Of a stretch of 64,000 nucleotides of DNA, positions 15,940 through 24,325 are shown piece after piece. How positions within the stretch are numbered: position 1 is the first letter of the stretch; each line of letters begins with the position of its first letter. The notes beneath the pieces were generated by a model. That model saw nothing but the letters and a program-made list of their open reading frames with translations. It did no database searches and had not been told where the DNA came from. A program made the translations under genes and the position numbers. Source of the DNA: Streptomyces lunaelactis (lineage in GTDB: Bacteria > Actinomycetota > Actinomycetes > Streptomycetales > Streptomycetaceae); assembly GCF_003054555.1 (NCBI RefSeq), contig NZ_CP026304.1, positions 5,890,001 through 5,954,000 on the forward strand. Reading direction: 5' to 3'.

Positions 15940-18017
15940 GCGGGGAGCTCCTCACCCTGGGACTGGATCGCGGTGATCGCGACCGTGTTCACGATGTCGC
16001 TGACCAGCGCGCCCCGCGACAGGTCGTTGACCGGCTTGCGCAGACCCTGCATCACCGGCCCGACGGCGACGGCGCCGGCCGAGCGCTGCACGGCCTTGTA
16101 GGTGTTGTTGCCGGTGTTGAGGTCCGGGAAGATCAGCACCGTCGCCCGGCCCGCCACCTCCGAGTCCGGCAGCTTCGTCGCCGCGACGGACGGCGCGACC
16201 GCCGCGTCGTACTGGATGGGGCCCTCGATCCGCAGATCCGGACGTGACTCCCGCACCAGCTTGGTCGCCTCGCGCACCTTGTCGACGTCCGCGCCGGAGC
16301 CCGAGGTGCCCGTGGAGTACGAGAGCATCGCGATCCGCGGCTCCACACCGAAGCGGGCCGCCGTCACCGCCGACTGGACCGCGATGTCCGCGAGCTGCTC
16401 GGCGTTCGGGTCCGGGTTGACCGCGCAGTCGCCGTACACCAGCACCTTGTCGGCGAGGCACATGAAGAAGACCGAGGACACGATCGACGTGTCCGGCCTG
16501 GTCTTGATGATCTCGAAGGCGGGGCGGATCGTCGCGGCCGTGGAGTGAACCGCGCCCGAGACCATGCCGTCGGCCAGGCCCTCCTGGACCATCAGCGTGC
16601 CGAAGTAGTTCACGTCGGCGACGACGTCGTACGCGAGCTCCACCGACACGCCCTTGTGGGCGCGCAGCCGCGCGTACAGCTCGGCGAAGCCCTGGCGCAG
16701 CTCGGAGTTCACCGGGTCGATCAGCTGGGTGGAGCTCAGGTCGATGCCGAGGTCCGCGGCCTTCCTGCGGATGACCTCGGTGTCGCCGAGCAGGGTCAGA
16801 TCGCAGACGTCGCGGCGCAGCAGTACGTCGGCGGCGCGCAGCACCCGCTCCTCCGTGCCCTCGGGCAGCACGACCCGGCGCCGGTCGGCGCGGGCCTGCT
16901 CAAGGAGATCGTGCTCGAACATCATCGGGGTGACCCGGCTGCTGCGGGCCAGCGCGATCCGGGCCAGCAGGTCTCCGGTGTCGACATGGCGCTCGAAGAG
17001 GCCGAGCGCGGTCTCCGCCTTGCGCGGCGTGGAGGCGTTCAACTTGCCTTCCAGCCCGAAGAGTTCGGCCGCGGTGGGGAAGCTGTTGCCGGCGACGGAG
17101 ATCACCGGGGTGCCGGGCGCGAGCCGGCACGCCAGAGTGAGGATCCCCTCGCTCGGCCGCTCGTTCAGCGTCAGCAGTATGCCCGCGATGGGCGGCGTGC
17201 CCGCGGAGTGCGCGGCGAGCGCGCCCACCACCAGATCGGCGCGGTCGCCGGGGGTGACCACCATGCAGCCGGGGGTCAGGGCGTTCAGGAAGTTCGGCAG
17301 CATCGCACCGCCGAAGACGAAGTCCAGCGCGTCCCGGGCCAGGCCCGCGTCGTCGCCGAGCAGCACCGTGCCGCCCAGGGCATGGGTGATCTGGGCGACC
17401 GTGGGCGCGGCGAGCGCCGGGTCGTCGGGGAGCGCGTAGCAGGGCACGGGGACGCGGGCCGCCAGCCGCTCGGCTATGGACGCGCGCTCCTCGGCGGCGA
17501 CCCGGTTGACGACCATGGCGAGGACATTGCAGCCCAGCGCCTCGTACGCGCGATAGGCGTTACGGGTCTCCGCCCGCACCGACTCGGCGGTCCGGCCCTT
17601 GCCGCCCACCACCGGGATCACCGAGGCGCCGAACTCATTGGCCAGGCGGGCGTTGAGCGCCAGCTCGTCGGGGAGCTGGGTGCCGGAGTAGTCCGTACCG
17701 AGGACGAGCACGACCTCGTACTCCCGCGCCACCCGCAGGAAGCGCTCGACGAGCTGGGAGACCAGCTCGTCGGTACCCTTCTCCGCCTGGAGCGCCGATG
17801 CCTCGTGGTAGTCCATGCCGTACACCGTCGCCGGATCCTGGGAGAGCCGGTAGCGCGCACGCAGCAGGTCGAAGAGCCGGTCGGGGCCGTCGTGCACGAG
17901 CGGGCGGAACACTCCCACCCGGTCCACCTGGCGGGTCAGGAGCTCCATGACTCCCAGCTCGACGACCTGGCGGCCGTCTCCGCGGTCGATCCCGGTCACG
18001 TACACGCTGCGCGTCAC
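15936..18017 (-). CDS. pta: Phosphate acetyltransferase, long form
   Basis: 693-residue phosphotransacetylase, making acetyl phosphate from acetyl-CoA. It is the long type: an N-terminal dethiobiotin-synthetase-like P-loop-type domain (about 1-200, TRSVYVTGIDRGDG), a DRTGG regulatory domain (about 215-330), and a C-terminal PTA catalytic domain (from about 370, ending VNTVAITAIQSQGEE) with YSTGTSGSGADV and VLIFPDLNTGNNTYKAVQRS. I place the start at GTG 18017, with GGGAGAG 6 bases upstream; ATG 18035 is an alternative. It leads the pta-ackA operon, with pyk behind. Confidence 0.95.
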   Translation of the reverse strand: MTRSVYVTGIDRGDGRQVVELGVMELLTRQVDRVGVFRPLVHDGPDRLFDLLRARYRLSQDPATVYGMDYHEASALQAEKGTDELVSQLVERFLRVAREYEVVLVLGTDYSGTQLPDELALNARLANEFGASVIPVVGGKGRTAESVRAETRNAYRAYEALGCNVLAMVVNRVAAEERASIAERLAARVPVPCYALPDDPALAAPTVAQITHALGGTVLLGDDAGLARDALDFVFGGAMLPNFLNALTPGCMVVTPGDRADLVVGALAAHSAGTPPIAGILLTLNERPSEGILTLACRLAPGTPVISVAGNSFPTAAELFGLEGKLNASTPRKAETALGLFERHVDTGDLLARIALARSSRVTPMMFEHDLLEQARADRRRVVLPEGTEERVLRAADVLLRRDVCDLTLLGDTEVIRRKAADLGIDLSSTQLIDPVNSELRQGFAELYARLRAHKGVSVELAYDVVADVNYFGTLMVQEGLADGMVSGAVHSTAATIRPAFEIIKTRPDTSIVSSVFFMCLADKVLVYGDCAVNPDPNAEQLADIAVQSAVTAARFGVEPRIAMLSYSTGTSGSGADVDKVREATKLVRESRPDLRIEGPIQYDAAVAPSVAATKLPDSEVAGRATVLIFPDLNTGNNTYKAVQRSAGAVAVGPVMQGLRKPVNDLSRGALVSDIVNTVAITAIQSQGEELPA

Positions 18018-18479
18018 GCGTGCTCTCCCGTCCATGGTGTGGCGTACGCCCACGCTGTGGCGTACATATCGGGCTGAATCCGGCAAATCGTGGCCGGTTC
18101 CGGGGCGTGCGAAAGAGCCGCTCGGGGGCGGCATGGCCCTCTTGACAATACCTCCGCGGGTAGCTAAGCGGTGTCGGGGAAGTCCGGGTGGGTGAAGGAG
18201 CGGGTCGAGGGCCGAGTCTGGCAAGGCGGAGGAAGGAGTCCACGCGGAGCGTCGGCGACTGACGACAACGCAGCCAGGCGACAGCCATCGGCCCGCGACG
18301 CCGCCCGGACTTCCCCGGGGCCGCTCAGAGCGCCCGCCGGCCGGGCCCCGGTCCAAGGGCGCGCGAGCAGGGTCCAAGTGCCATCCGGCGGAGTAGCTGA
18401 CAGCGCGGGGTCCCGCAACTCCGTGGAACAATCGAACGTGGGCTCACGTGTACCACTGACGAGCAGGAGACACAGCACG
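18018..18479. promoter_or_regulatory. Divergent control region of pta-ackA and pfkA
   Basis: 462 bases with no gene. A consensus -35 TTGACA at 18142-18147 is followed 17 bases later by TAAGCG (also TAGCTA at 13), a plausible plus-strand promoter for pfkA. This implies a GC-rich leader of about 300 bases in which I see no known riboswitch. A frame open through it upstream of pfkA lacks any domain and is treated as leader. Confidence 0.45.
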
Positions 18480-19505
18480 ATGCGCATCGGAGTTCTCACC
18501 GCAGGCGGCGACTGCCCCGGCCTGAACGCAGTGATCCGGTCGGTCGTGCATCGCGCCCTGACCGGGCACGGCGATGAAGTCATCGGTTTCGAGGACGGGT
18601 TCAAGGGGCTTCTCGACGGCCACTACCGTCCCCTCGACCTCAACGCGGTCAGCGGCATTCTCGCGCGCGGCGGTACGGTCCTGGGCTCCGCGCGCCTGGA
18701 GCGCGGCCGGCTGCGCGAAGCCGCCGAGACCGCCGCGGAGTTGGCGCAGCAGTACGGCATCGACGCGCTGATCCCGATCGGCGGCGAGGGCACGCTCACC
18801 GCGTCCCGGATGCTGGCGGACGCCGGGATGCCCGTCGTCGGCGTACCGAAGACCATCGACAACGACATCTCCGCCACCGACCGCACCTTCGGCTTCGACA
18901 CCGCCGTCACGGTCGCCACCGAGGCCATCGACCGTCTGAAGACGACCGCCGAGTCGCACCAGCGCGTCATGGTCGTCGAGGTCATGGGCCGGCACGCGGG
19001 ATGGATCGCGCTGGAGTCCGGCATGGCGGGCGGCGCGCACGGTATCTGTCTGCCCGAGCGGCCCTTCCAGGTCGAGGACGTGGTCAAGATGGTCGAGGAG
19101 CGCTTCTCGCGCGGCAAGAAGTTCGCGGTCATCTGCGTCGCCGAGGGCGCGCACCCGGCGGAGGGCTCGATGGACTACCAGAAGGGCGTGATCGACCAGT
19201 TCGGTCATGAGCGCTTCCTGGGCATCGGCAACCGCCTCGCCGCGGAGCTGGAGCAGCGACTCGGCAAGGAGGCGCGGCCGGTCATTCTCGGGCATGTGCA
19301 GCGTGGCGGCACGCCGACCGCGTACGACCGGGTGCTGGCGACGCGTTTCGGCTGGCACGCGGTGGAGGCGGTGCACCGCGGTGAGTTCGGGATGATGACG
19401 GCGCTGCGCGGTACGGACGTCACGATGGTGCCGCTGGCCGAGGCGGTCACCCAGCTGAAGCGGGTGCCGACGGACCGGATGCACGAGGCCGAGTCGGTCT
19501 TCTGA
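18480..19505 (+). CDS. pfkA: ATP-dependent 6-phosphofructokinase
   Basis: 341-residue phosphofructokinase, phosphorylating fructose-6-phosphate. It has LTAGGDCPGLNAVIR at the nucleotide site, GGEGTL where E. coli Pfk has GGDGS, the catalytic PKTIDNDI (family signature), EVMGRHAGWIAL and HVQRGGTPTAYDR. The GGEGT/PKTIDND form is the actinobacterial branch that also contains PPi enzymes; the Streptomyces coelicolor homologue is known to use ATP. ATG 18480 is where homology begins (MRIGVLTAGG). Divergent from pta, so glycolytic entry and acetate overflow share a control region. Confidence 0.96.
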   Translation: MRIGVLTAGGDCPGLNAVIRSVVHRALTGHGDEVIGFEDGFKGLLDGHYRPLDLNAVSGILARGGTVLGSARLERGRLREAAETAAELAQQYGIDALIPIGGEGTLTASRMLADAGMPVVGVPKTIDNDISATDRTFGFDTAVTVATEAIDRLKTTAESHQRVMVVEVMGRHAGWIALESGMAGGAHGICLPERPFQVEDVVKMVEERFSRGKKFAVICVAEGAHPAEGSMDYQKGVIDQFGHERFLGIGNRLAAELEQRLGKEARPVILGHVQRGGTPTAYDRVLATRFGWHAVEAVHRGEFGMMTALRGTDVTMVPLAEAVTQLKRVPTDRMHEAESVF

Positions 19506-19526
19506 CCCGGCCTTCCCCGGGGCCGC

Positions 19527-20210
19527 CTAGCCCTGCGCCACGTCCCAGAAGTGCTCGAGTATCCGCTCCAGGAACTCCCGGCCCGCCTCGCCCGTGTCCT
19601 GCGACGCCGAGCCCCAGCTCAGCGTCGCCACCATCCGGGACTGGTAGTCGGCGTGCAGCTGCTGCAGTACGTGCTCCAGGTCGTTCCGGTCCATCGGAAG
19701 CAACTTCGCGACCGGGCGCACATACGCCTGCCAGCGCGCCTTCACCGCGTCCCGCAGCAGGCCCGCCAGCTCGTCGTCCTGGCCGGTCGCCGTCAGCAGC
19801 TCGCGGGGCGTCAGGTACAGCACCTCGGCGAGCGCCGCGGTCTGCCGCTCGTTGCCCCGCCAGCGGCCCGACTCCTCCATCCGGACATACGCGGAGGCGT
19901 CCACGCCCACCCGCCGCGCCAGTTCGTCGGGGGCCATGTCCTGCGCCATCCGGTGCTCGCGCAGGCTGCTCGCCGCGGCGAGCAGCTCGCTCTGCGCGCA
20001 CCACAGAACCCCCGCGAGCGCGGTGAGTTCATGGGAGGTGGGCGCGCGGAGCCCGCGCTCCCAGGTGAGCACCGTGTCCGGGGTGATCTGGAGCCCGTAC
20101 TGGGCGCGGAGGCCGTACGCGACATGGCCTGGCGCCATACCCAGGGCTTCGCGCAGGCGGCGCGCGGCGAGGGCGTTGAAGCGTGGAGTAGGGGTGTGGT
20201 GCACGCGCAC
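19527..20210 (-). CDS. XRE-family regulator with two helix-turn-helix segments
   Basis: 227-residue cytoplasmic protein. An N-terminal HTH-like part (FNALAARRLREALGMAPGHVAYGL ... TPDTVLTWERGLRAP, residues about 10-58, split here) is followed by a second XRE domain (MAPDELARRVGVDASAYVRMEESGRWRG, about 92-120) and a helical C-terminal part. Duplicate XRE domains of this type occur in Streptomyces developmental-type regulators, but no target is known to me. GTG 20210 or 20204 can be the start; there is no Shine-Dalgarno sequence close by, so the mRNA may be leaderless. The two palindromes at 20289-20315 lie in its upstream region. Confidence 0.75.
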   Translation of the reverse strand: MRVHHTPTPRFNALAARRLREALGMAPGHVAYGLRAQYGLQITPDTVLTWERGLRAPTSHELTALAGVLWCAQSELLAAASSLREHRMAQDMAPDELARRVGVDASAYVRMEESGRWRGNERQTAALAEVLYLTPRELLTATGQDDELAGLLRDAVKARWQAYVRPVAKLLPMDRNDLEHVLQQLHADYQSRMVATLSWGSASQDTGEAGREFLERILEHFWDVAQG

Positions 20211-20288
20211 ACGCTAGGGGGCGGAAGGGGGCGGCGACTACGGTGCGTTCCCCCAGAGCGACTTATCGTAGGAACCTCTGAGCTGATC

Positions 20289-20315
20289 GTTACCACTTGG
20301 TAACGTCACGTGACG
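20289..20315. promoter_or_regulatory. Two adjoining palindromes: GTTACCA-CT-TGGTAAC and CGTCACGTGACG
   Basis: A 16-bp inverted repeat (20289-20304, 7-bp arms) abuts a perfect 12-bp palindrome (20304-20315). They sit between the XRE gene's 5' end and the 3' end of the ABC permease gene, about 80 bases upstream of the XRE start. Likely protein-binding sites for control of the XRE gene. Confidence 0.5.
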
Positions 20316-20330
20316 ATACAGGTTGGCCGA

Positions 20331-21155
20331 TCACCCCTTGACCGCGCCGCCCAGTGCGAACCCGCCCCCCAGCCTCCGTGAGATCAGCACGTACAGCACC
20401 AGCACCGGCGCCGAGTACAGGATCGAGAACGCCGCCAGCTGCCCGTAGATCACCGAACCGTAGTTCCCGAAGAAGGTGAAGATCGAGACCGACGCCGGCA
20501 GCTGTTCGGGGGACAGGATCAGCATGAACGGGACGAAGAAGTTCCCCCAGAGCTGGATGAAGGTGTAGATCGTCACCACCGTCACGCCCGGCCCCATCAG
20601 CGGCAGTACGACCCTGGCCAGCGTCTGCAGATTCGACGCGCCGTCCGTCCAGGCCGCCTCCTCCAGGACCACCGGGACGCCGTCCATGAAATTCTTCATC
20701 AGCCAGATGGAGAACGGCAGTTGGGACGTGGCAAGGAAGAGCCCCGTGCCGTACATCGTGTCGATCAGATTGACCTGCACGAACAGTCCGTACACCGGAA
20801 CCATGATCGCGGTGATCGGCAGACACGTCGTGAACAGGATCGTCAGCAGGTACGGCCGGCCCCAGCGCGAGCGGTGCCGCGAGAGCGGGTACGCCGCCAG
20901 CGCCGCGCACACCACCGTCAGCAGCGTCGCCCCGCCGCACAGCACCAGGCTGTTCAGCATCGGCGTGAACGTGATCTCGTCCGTGAGCACCGCGTCGAAG
21001 TTGTCCGCGGTGACGGACGAAGGGATCCGCACCCGCAGGTCCGCCTCCGCGTTCACCGACGCCAGCAGCAGCCAGGCCAGCGGGATCGCGAACGCCGCCG
21101 CGGTCAGCAGCAGGGCACCGTTGGCGGCGAGCCGGGCGCGGGTGGTCCGGCGCAT
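20331..21155 (-). CDS. Sugar ABC transporter permease (MalG type)
   Basis: 274-residue inner-membrane permease with six spans. The cytoplasmic coupling loop EEAAWTDGASNLQTLARVVLPLMGP (EAA motif, split) contacts the ATPase. It belongs to the CUT1 carbohydrate uptake family. ATG 21155 shares one base with the stop of the upstream permease gene (TGATG). Together with the second permease and binding protein it makes an importer; no ATPase gene is in the operon, as is usual in Streptomyces, where the shared MsiK ATPase serves many CUT1 systems (inference). Confidence 0.93.
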   Translation of the reverse strand: MRRTTRARLAANGALLLTAAAFAIPLAWLLLASVNAEADLRVRIPSSVTADNFDAVLTDEITFTPMLNSLVLCGGATLLTVVCAALAAYPLSRHRSRWGRPYLLTILFTTCLPITAIMVPVYGLFVQVNLIDTMYGTGLFLATSQLPFSIWLMKNFMDGVPVVLEEAAWTDGASNLQTLARVVLPLMGPGVTVVTIYTFIQLWGNFFVPFMLILSPEQLPASVSIFTFFGNYGSVIYGQLAAFSILYSAPVLVLYVLISRRLGGGFALGGAVKG

Positions 21156-22021
21156 CACACCTCCACCTTCATCAGGCGCAGATACACGATCGAGAACAGC
21201 GAGCCCACCAGCAGGAGCAGCAGCGCCACCGCCGTGCCGTAGCCGATCAGGCTCTTCAGGAACGCCTGGTCGTACATGAACACCGGCAGGGTCTGGCTGC
21301 GGTTGCCCGGACCGCCGCGCGTCATCGCCCAGATCAGGCCGAAGACCGAGAGGGTGGAGAGCGTGTTCAGCATCAGATTCGTACCGATGGAGCGGCGGAT
21401 CATCGGCAGTGTGATGTGCCAGACCCGGCGCGGCCCGCTCGCGCCGTCGACCTCCGCTGCCTCCGTGATGTCGCGGGGGATCTCGGCGAGCGCGGCGGAG
21501 TAGATCAGCATCGAGAAGGCTGTGCCGCGCCAGACGTTGGCGAAGGACACCGCCAGGATCGGCAGCGTGAACAGCCAGTTCTGGCCCGGCAGATGGAGCC
21601 AGTCCAGCAGCGCGTTCAGCGTCCCCTCCCGGCGGAAGAACGTGTACAGCAGAAACGCCGCGACGATCTCCGGCAGGACCCATGCGGTGATCACGAGCGT
21701 GCCGGTGACGGTGCGTACGGGACGGGACGCGGCCCGCATCAGTCCCGCCAGCGCGAGCCCCAGCGTGTTCTGGCCGATGACCGCCGAGATGAACGTGAAG
21801 ACGAGCGTGAGCCGGACGGCGTTACGGAAGTTGTCGTCGGCGAAGGCCCGGCGGAAGTTGTCCAGGCCGACGAAGTCGGAGCCCGACGCCCCCGTCAGCT
21901 GGGTGTTGGTGAAGGCGATCCAGACGCAGTAGCCGATGGGTCCGGCCAGGAAGAGCAGCAGCAGGGCGGTGGCGGGGGCGATCGGCGCCCACCGCCACAA
22001 CCCCGTTCGTTTTGCGCTCAC
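21155..22021 (-). CDS. Sugar ABC transporter permease (MalF type)
   Basis: 288-residue membrane permease, partner of the MalG-type protein. Six spans, beginning PIAPATALLLLFLAGPIGYCVW, and the EAA loop ITEAAEVDGASGPRRVWHITLP (split) are visible. GTG 22021 overlaps the binding-protein stop by 4 bases. CUT1 family; the substrate is probably a mono- or oligosaccharide but cannot be named from sequence. Confidence 0.93.
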   Translation of the reverse strand: MSAKRTGLWRWAPIAPATALLLLFLAGPIGYCVWIAFTNTQLTGASGSDFVGLDNFRRAFADDNFRNAVRLTLVFTFISAVIGQNTLGLALAGLMRAASRPVRTVTGTLVITAWVLPEIVAAFLLYTFFRREGTLNALLDWLHLPGQNWLFTLPILAVSFANVWRGTAFSMLIYSAALAEIPRDITEAAEVDGASGPRRVWHITLPMIRRSIGTNLMLNTLSTLSVFGLIWAMTRGGPGNRSQTLPVFMYDQAFLKSLIGYGTAVALLLLLVGSLFSIVYLRLMKVEV

Positions 22022-23379
22022 TTGGAGACGACCGCGCCGTCGGCGATGGTCCTCAGCTGGTCGTTGTACGCCTTCGCCGCGTCAGCCGCCGAGGCGTCAC
22101 CCGTGGTCACCTTCTCCATCGCCTCGCCGATCGCCGTCGACACCTGCGGATAGACCGGCAGCGCGGGCCGGTAGTGCGTGTACTGGACGAGCCCGGTGAA
22201 GAAGTCGATGCCCGGCATGGACTTCAGATATCCCGGGTCCGCCGCCACGTCCTTGCGTACCGCGATCTGCGCGGCGACCACGCACCACCGCGTCGCGTTC
22301 TCCTTGGTCTGCAGCGTCTTGACGAAGTCGAAGGCCAGGTCGGGGTTCTTGGCCTTCTGTGGAACCGACCAGGCCCAGCCGCCGGACATGGACACCTTGC
22401 CGGGCGCCTGGCCGTTCTGGGTCGGCATCGGGGTCTGGGCGAGCTCCTTGCTCCACTCCGGCCACTCCTTGGGACCCTTGTTGATCCAGTTCTGGCCCAT
22501 CCAGGAGCCGTCCAGGGAGATCGCCAGCTTGCCCTCGGGGAACCACTCGGTGGCGACCCGGGTGCCGACATTGGGGTCGAGCGCGTCGGTGACGTCCGGG
22601 CCGAGTTTCTCCGCGTACACCGTCCGCACGAAGTCGAGCGAGTCCTGGAAGCCCTTGCCCGCGCTGACCCACTTCTTGGCGGACGGGTCGTAGAGCGGAT
22701 CGGCCCCGGTGCCGTACAGCAGCATCTCGAAGCCCTGCATCACGGCCGCCTCGCCTGGGCCCTTGCCGGTGTAGACATTGAGCGGAATGGCGCCGGGGAC
22801 CTTCCGCTTGACGGTACGGGCCGCCTGCAGGATCTCCGCCCAGTTCCTGGGCTGCCAGTCGGCTGGCAGACCGGCCTCGGCGAAGATCGCCTTGTTGAAC
22901 CAGAGGCCGCGGGTGTCCGTGCCGTCCGGGATGCCGTACGTCTTGCCGTCCTCCGCCTTGGCGGCCGCCTTCGCCGTGTCGACGAACTGGCTCCACTGGT
23001 CCCACTCGGGGAGATAGCCGTCCAGCGACTTCAAGTACCCCGCTTTGATGTCGGAGTTGATACGGAAGGTGTCCTCGTAGACCAGATCGGGGGCGGTCTT
23101 CGGGGAGCGCATCATCTGCTGCGCCTTGGTGGCGTAGTCGTTGTCCGGGGCCTGGACCGGGATCAGCTTGATCTTCTTGCCCGGGTGGTCCTTCTCGAAC
23201 TGCTTCTTCGCGGCTTCGAGGTGGGCGTCCTTGAAGCGGATCTTGTTGTCGGTGGACCGGTTGTAGACGACCTTGACGGTGTCGCGGTCGCCGCCGGAGC
23301 CGCCGCCGCAGGCGGTGAGCGTTCCTGCGGCGAGCGCGGTGACGGCGGTGATGAGGATGAGTGGGGCGGTGGGGCGCAC
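22018..23379 (-). CDS. Sugar-binding lipoprotein of the ABC importer
   Basis: 453-residue extracellular solute-binding protein. A lipoprotein signal ends LAAGTLTACGGGSGG with the lipobox LTAC, so the mature protein is lipid-anchored through that cysteine. The rest is a two-lobe CUT1 binding protein (family 1 type), for example TDTRGLWFNKAIFAEAGLP and MSGGWAWSVPQKAKNPD. Start GTG 23379 is set by AGGAGG 8 bases upstream. It is first in the operon with both permeases. No local LacI regulator is present; the XRE gene downstream and the TCS upstream are the nearest regulators. Confidence 0.93.
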   Translation of the reverse strand: MRPTAPLILITAVTALAAGTLTACGGGSGGDRDTVKVVYNRSTDNKIRFKDAHLEAAKKQFEKDHPGKKIKLIPVQAPDNDYATKAQQMMRSPKTAPDLVYEDTFRINSDIKAGYLKSLDGYLPEWDQWSQFVDTAKAAAKAEDGKTYGIPDGTDTRGLWFNKAIFAEAGLPADWQPRNWAEILQAARTVKRKVPGAIPLNVYTGKGPGEAAVMQGFEMLLYGTGADPLYDPSAKKWVSAGKGFQDSLDFVRTVYAEKLGPDVTDALDPNVGTRVATEWFPEGKLAISLDGSWMGQNWINKGPKEWPEWSKELAQTPMPTQNGQAPGKVSMSGGWAWSVPQKAKNPDLAFDFVKTLQTKENATRWCVVAAQIAVRKDVAADPGYLKSMPGIDFFTGLVQYTHYRPALPVYPQVSTAIGEAMEKVTTGDASAADAAKAYNDQLRTIADGAVVSK

Positions 23380-23497
23380 GAGCACGACCTCCTCTGAGCC
23401 GGGGGCTCCGAGGCGGGCCTCGGGCCACGGGGGCTGCCCGGTGACCGTAGGACCGGCCCATTCACAAGGCAATCCCCGTGCAGGGCAAGGTCGTTGA

Positions 23498-23520
23498 GCG
23501 GCACACGCAATATGTGCCGC
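23498..23520 (-). terminator. Hairpin after the response-regulator gene
   Basis: GCGGCACA / TGTGCCGC, 8-bp arms with a 7-base loop, 18 bases past the regulator stop. It could instead be an operator of the binding-protein gene, whose start is 119 bases further on. Confidence 0.5.
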
Positions 23521-23538
23521 CCGCCGTTCGTCGCTCGT

Positions 23539-24240
23539 TCAGCGGGTGGCCGGTTTCCAGCGGTACTGGAGCTCGGGGCGCCCGATCTGCCCGTACTGCG
23601 GACTGCGCGCCGCCCGCCCCTCCATGACCAGGTGCTCGAGGTAGCGGCGCGCGGTGATCCGCGAGATGCCGACGGCCGCGCCGGCCTCGGCAGCGGTGAG
23701 CCCGGCGGCGGACCCGCGCAGGGTACGGGTGACCGCCTCCAGCGTGGGGGCGCTGAGCCCCTTGGGCAGACCGGCACTGCCGTCGGCATGGGGCGCGCGG
23801 AGGGCGGCGAGTGCCCGGTCCACCTCGTCCTGGCCGCTGGCCTCACCGGCGGTGGCGCGGAACTCGGCGTAGCGGGTGAGCCTGTCGCGGAGGGTGGCGA
23901 AGGTGAAGGGCTTCAGGACGTACTGGACGACCCCGAGGGACACGCCCTCGCGCACGATCGCGAGGTCGCGGGCGGAGGTGACGGCGATGACGTCGGCGGA
24001 GTGCCCGGCGGCACGGAGGGAACGGACGAGGTGGAGCCCGTGCCCGTCGGGGAGGTACAGATCGAGGAGGAGGAGATCGACCCCGGTGCGCTCCAGTACG
24101 CGGACGGCTTCGGCGCGCGAGTGCGCGACCCCGGCGACGGCGAAGCCGGTGACGCGGCCGACGTAGAGCGCGTGCGCGTCGGCGGCGACGGGGTCGTCTT
24201 CGACGACGAGAACCCGGATGGGGGTGGGGGCGGCGGTCAT
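23539..24240 (-). CDS. CitB/DcuR-type response regulator
   Basis: 233-residue response regulator. The receiver has VVEDDPVAADAH, phosphoacceptor D in LLLLDLYLPDG and K in YVLKPFTF. The C-terminal output domain is the small HTH of the CitB/DcuR group (LTAAEAGAAVGISRITARRYLEHLV). ATG 24240 follows GGAGG at 7 bases. Downstream of the DcuS-like kinase and beside the dicarboxylate symporter gene, it most likely activates dctA in response to C4-dicarboxylates or citrate. The gap to the kinase gene holds a dispersed repeat, so the two are not translationally coupled. Confidence 0.93.
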   Translation of the reverse strand: MTAAPTPIRVLVVEDDPVAADAHALYVGRVTGFAVAGVAHSRAEAVRVLERTGVDLLLLDLYLPDGHGLHLVRSLRAAGHSADVIAVTSARDLAIVREGVSLGVVQYVLKPFTFATLRDRLTRYAEFRATAGEASGQDEVDRALAALRAPHADGSAGLPKGLSAPTLEAVTRTLRGSAAGLTAAEAGAAVGISRITARRYLEHLVMEGRAARSPQYGQIGRPELQYRWKPATR

Positions 24241-24263
24241 GGGGCGACCTCCAGGCCCGAAAC

Positions 24264-24311
24264 TGGGGCTCCGCCCCAGACCCCGCGCCTCAATCGCCGG
24301 CGGGGCTGGAT
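24264..24311. repeat. Dispersed Streptomyces intergenic repeat
   Basis: GC-rich element with the small palindrome TGGGGC-TCC-GCCCCA followed by GACCCCGCGCCTCAATCGCC. I know this kind of sequence from many Streptomyces intergenic regions. A 14-bp part (GCCTCAATCGCCGG) recurs in inverse at 41722-41735. It lies between the kinase and regulator genes. Confidence 0.6.
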
Positions 24312-24325
24312 TTGCGCACCCTGAC

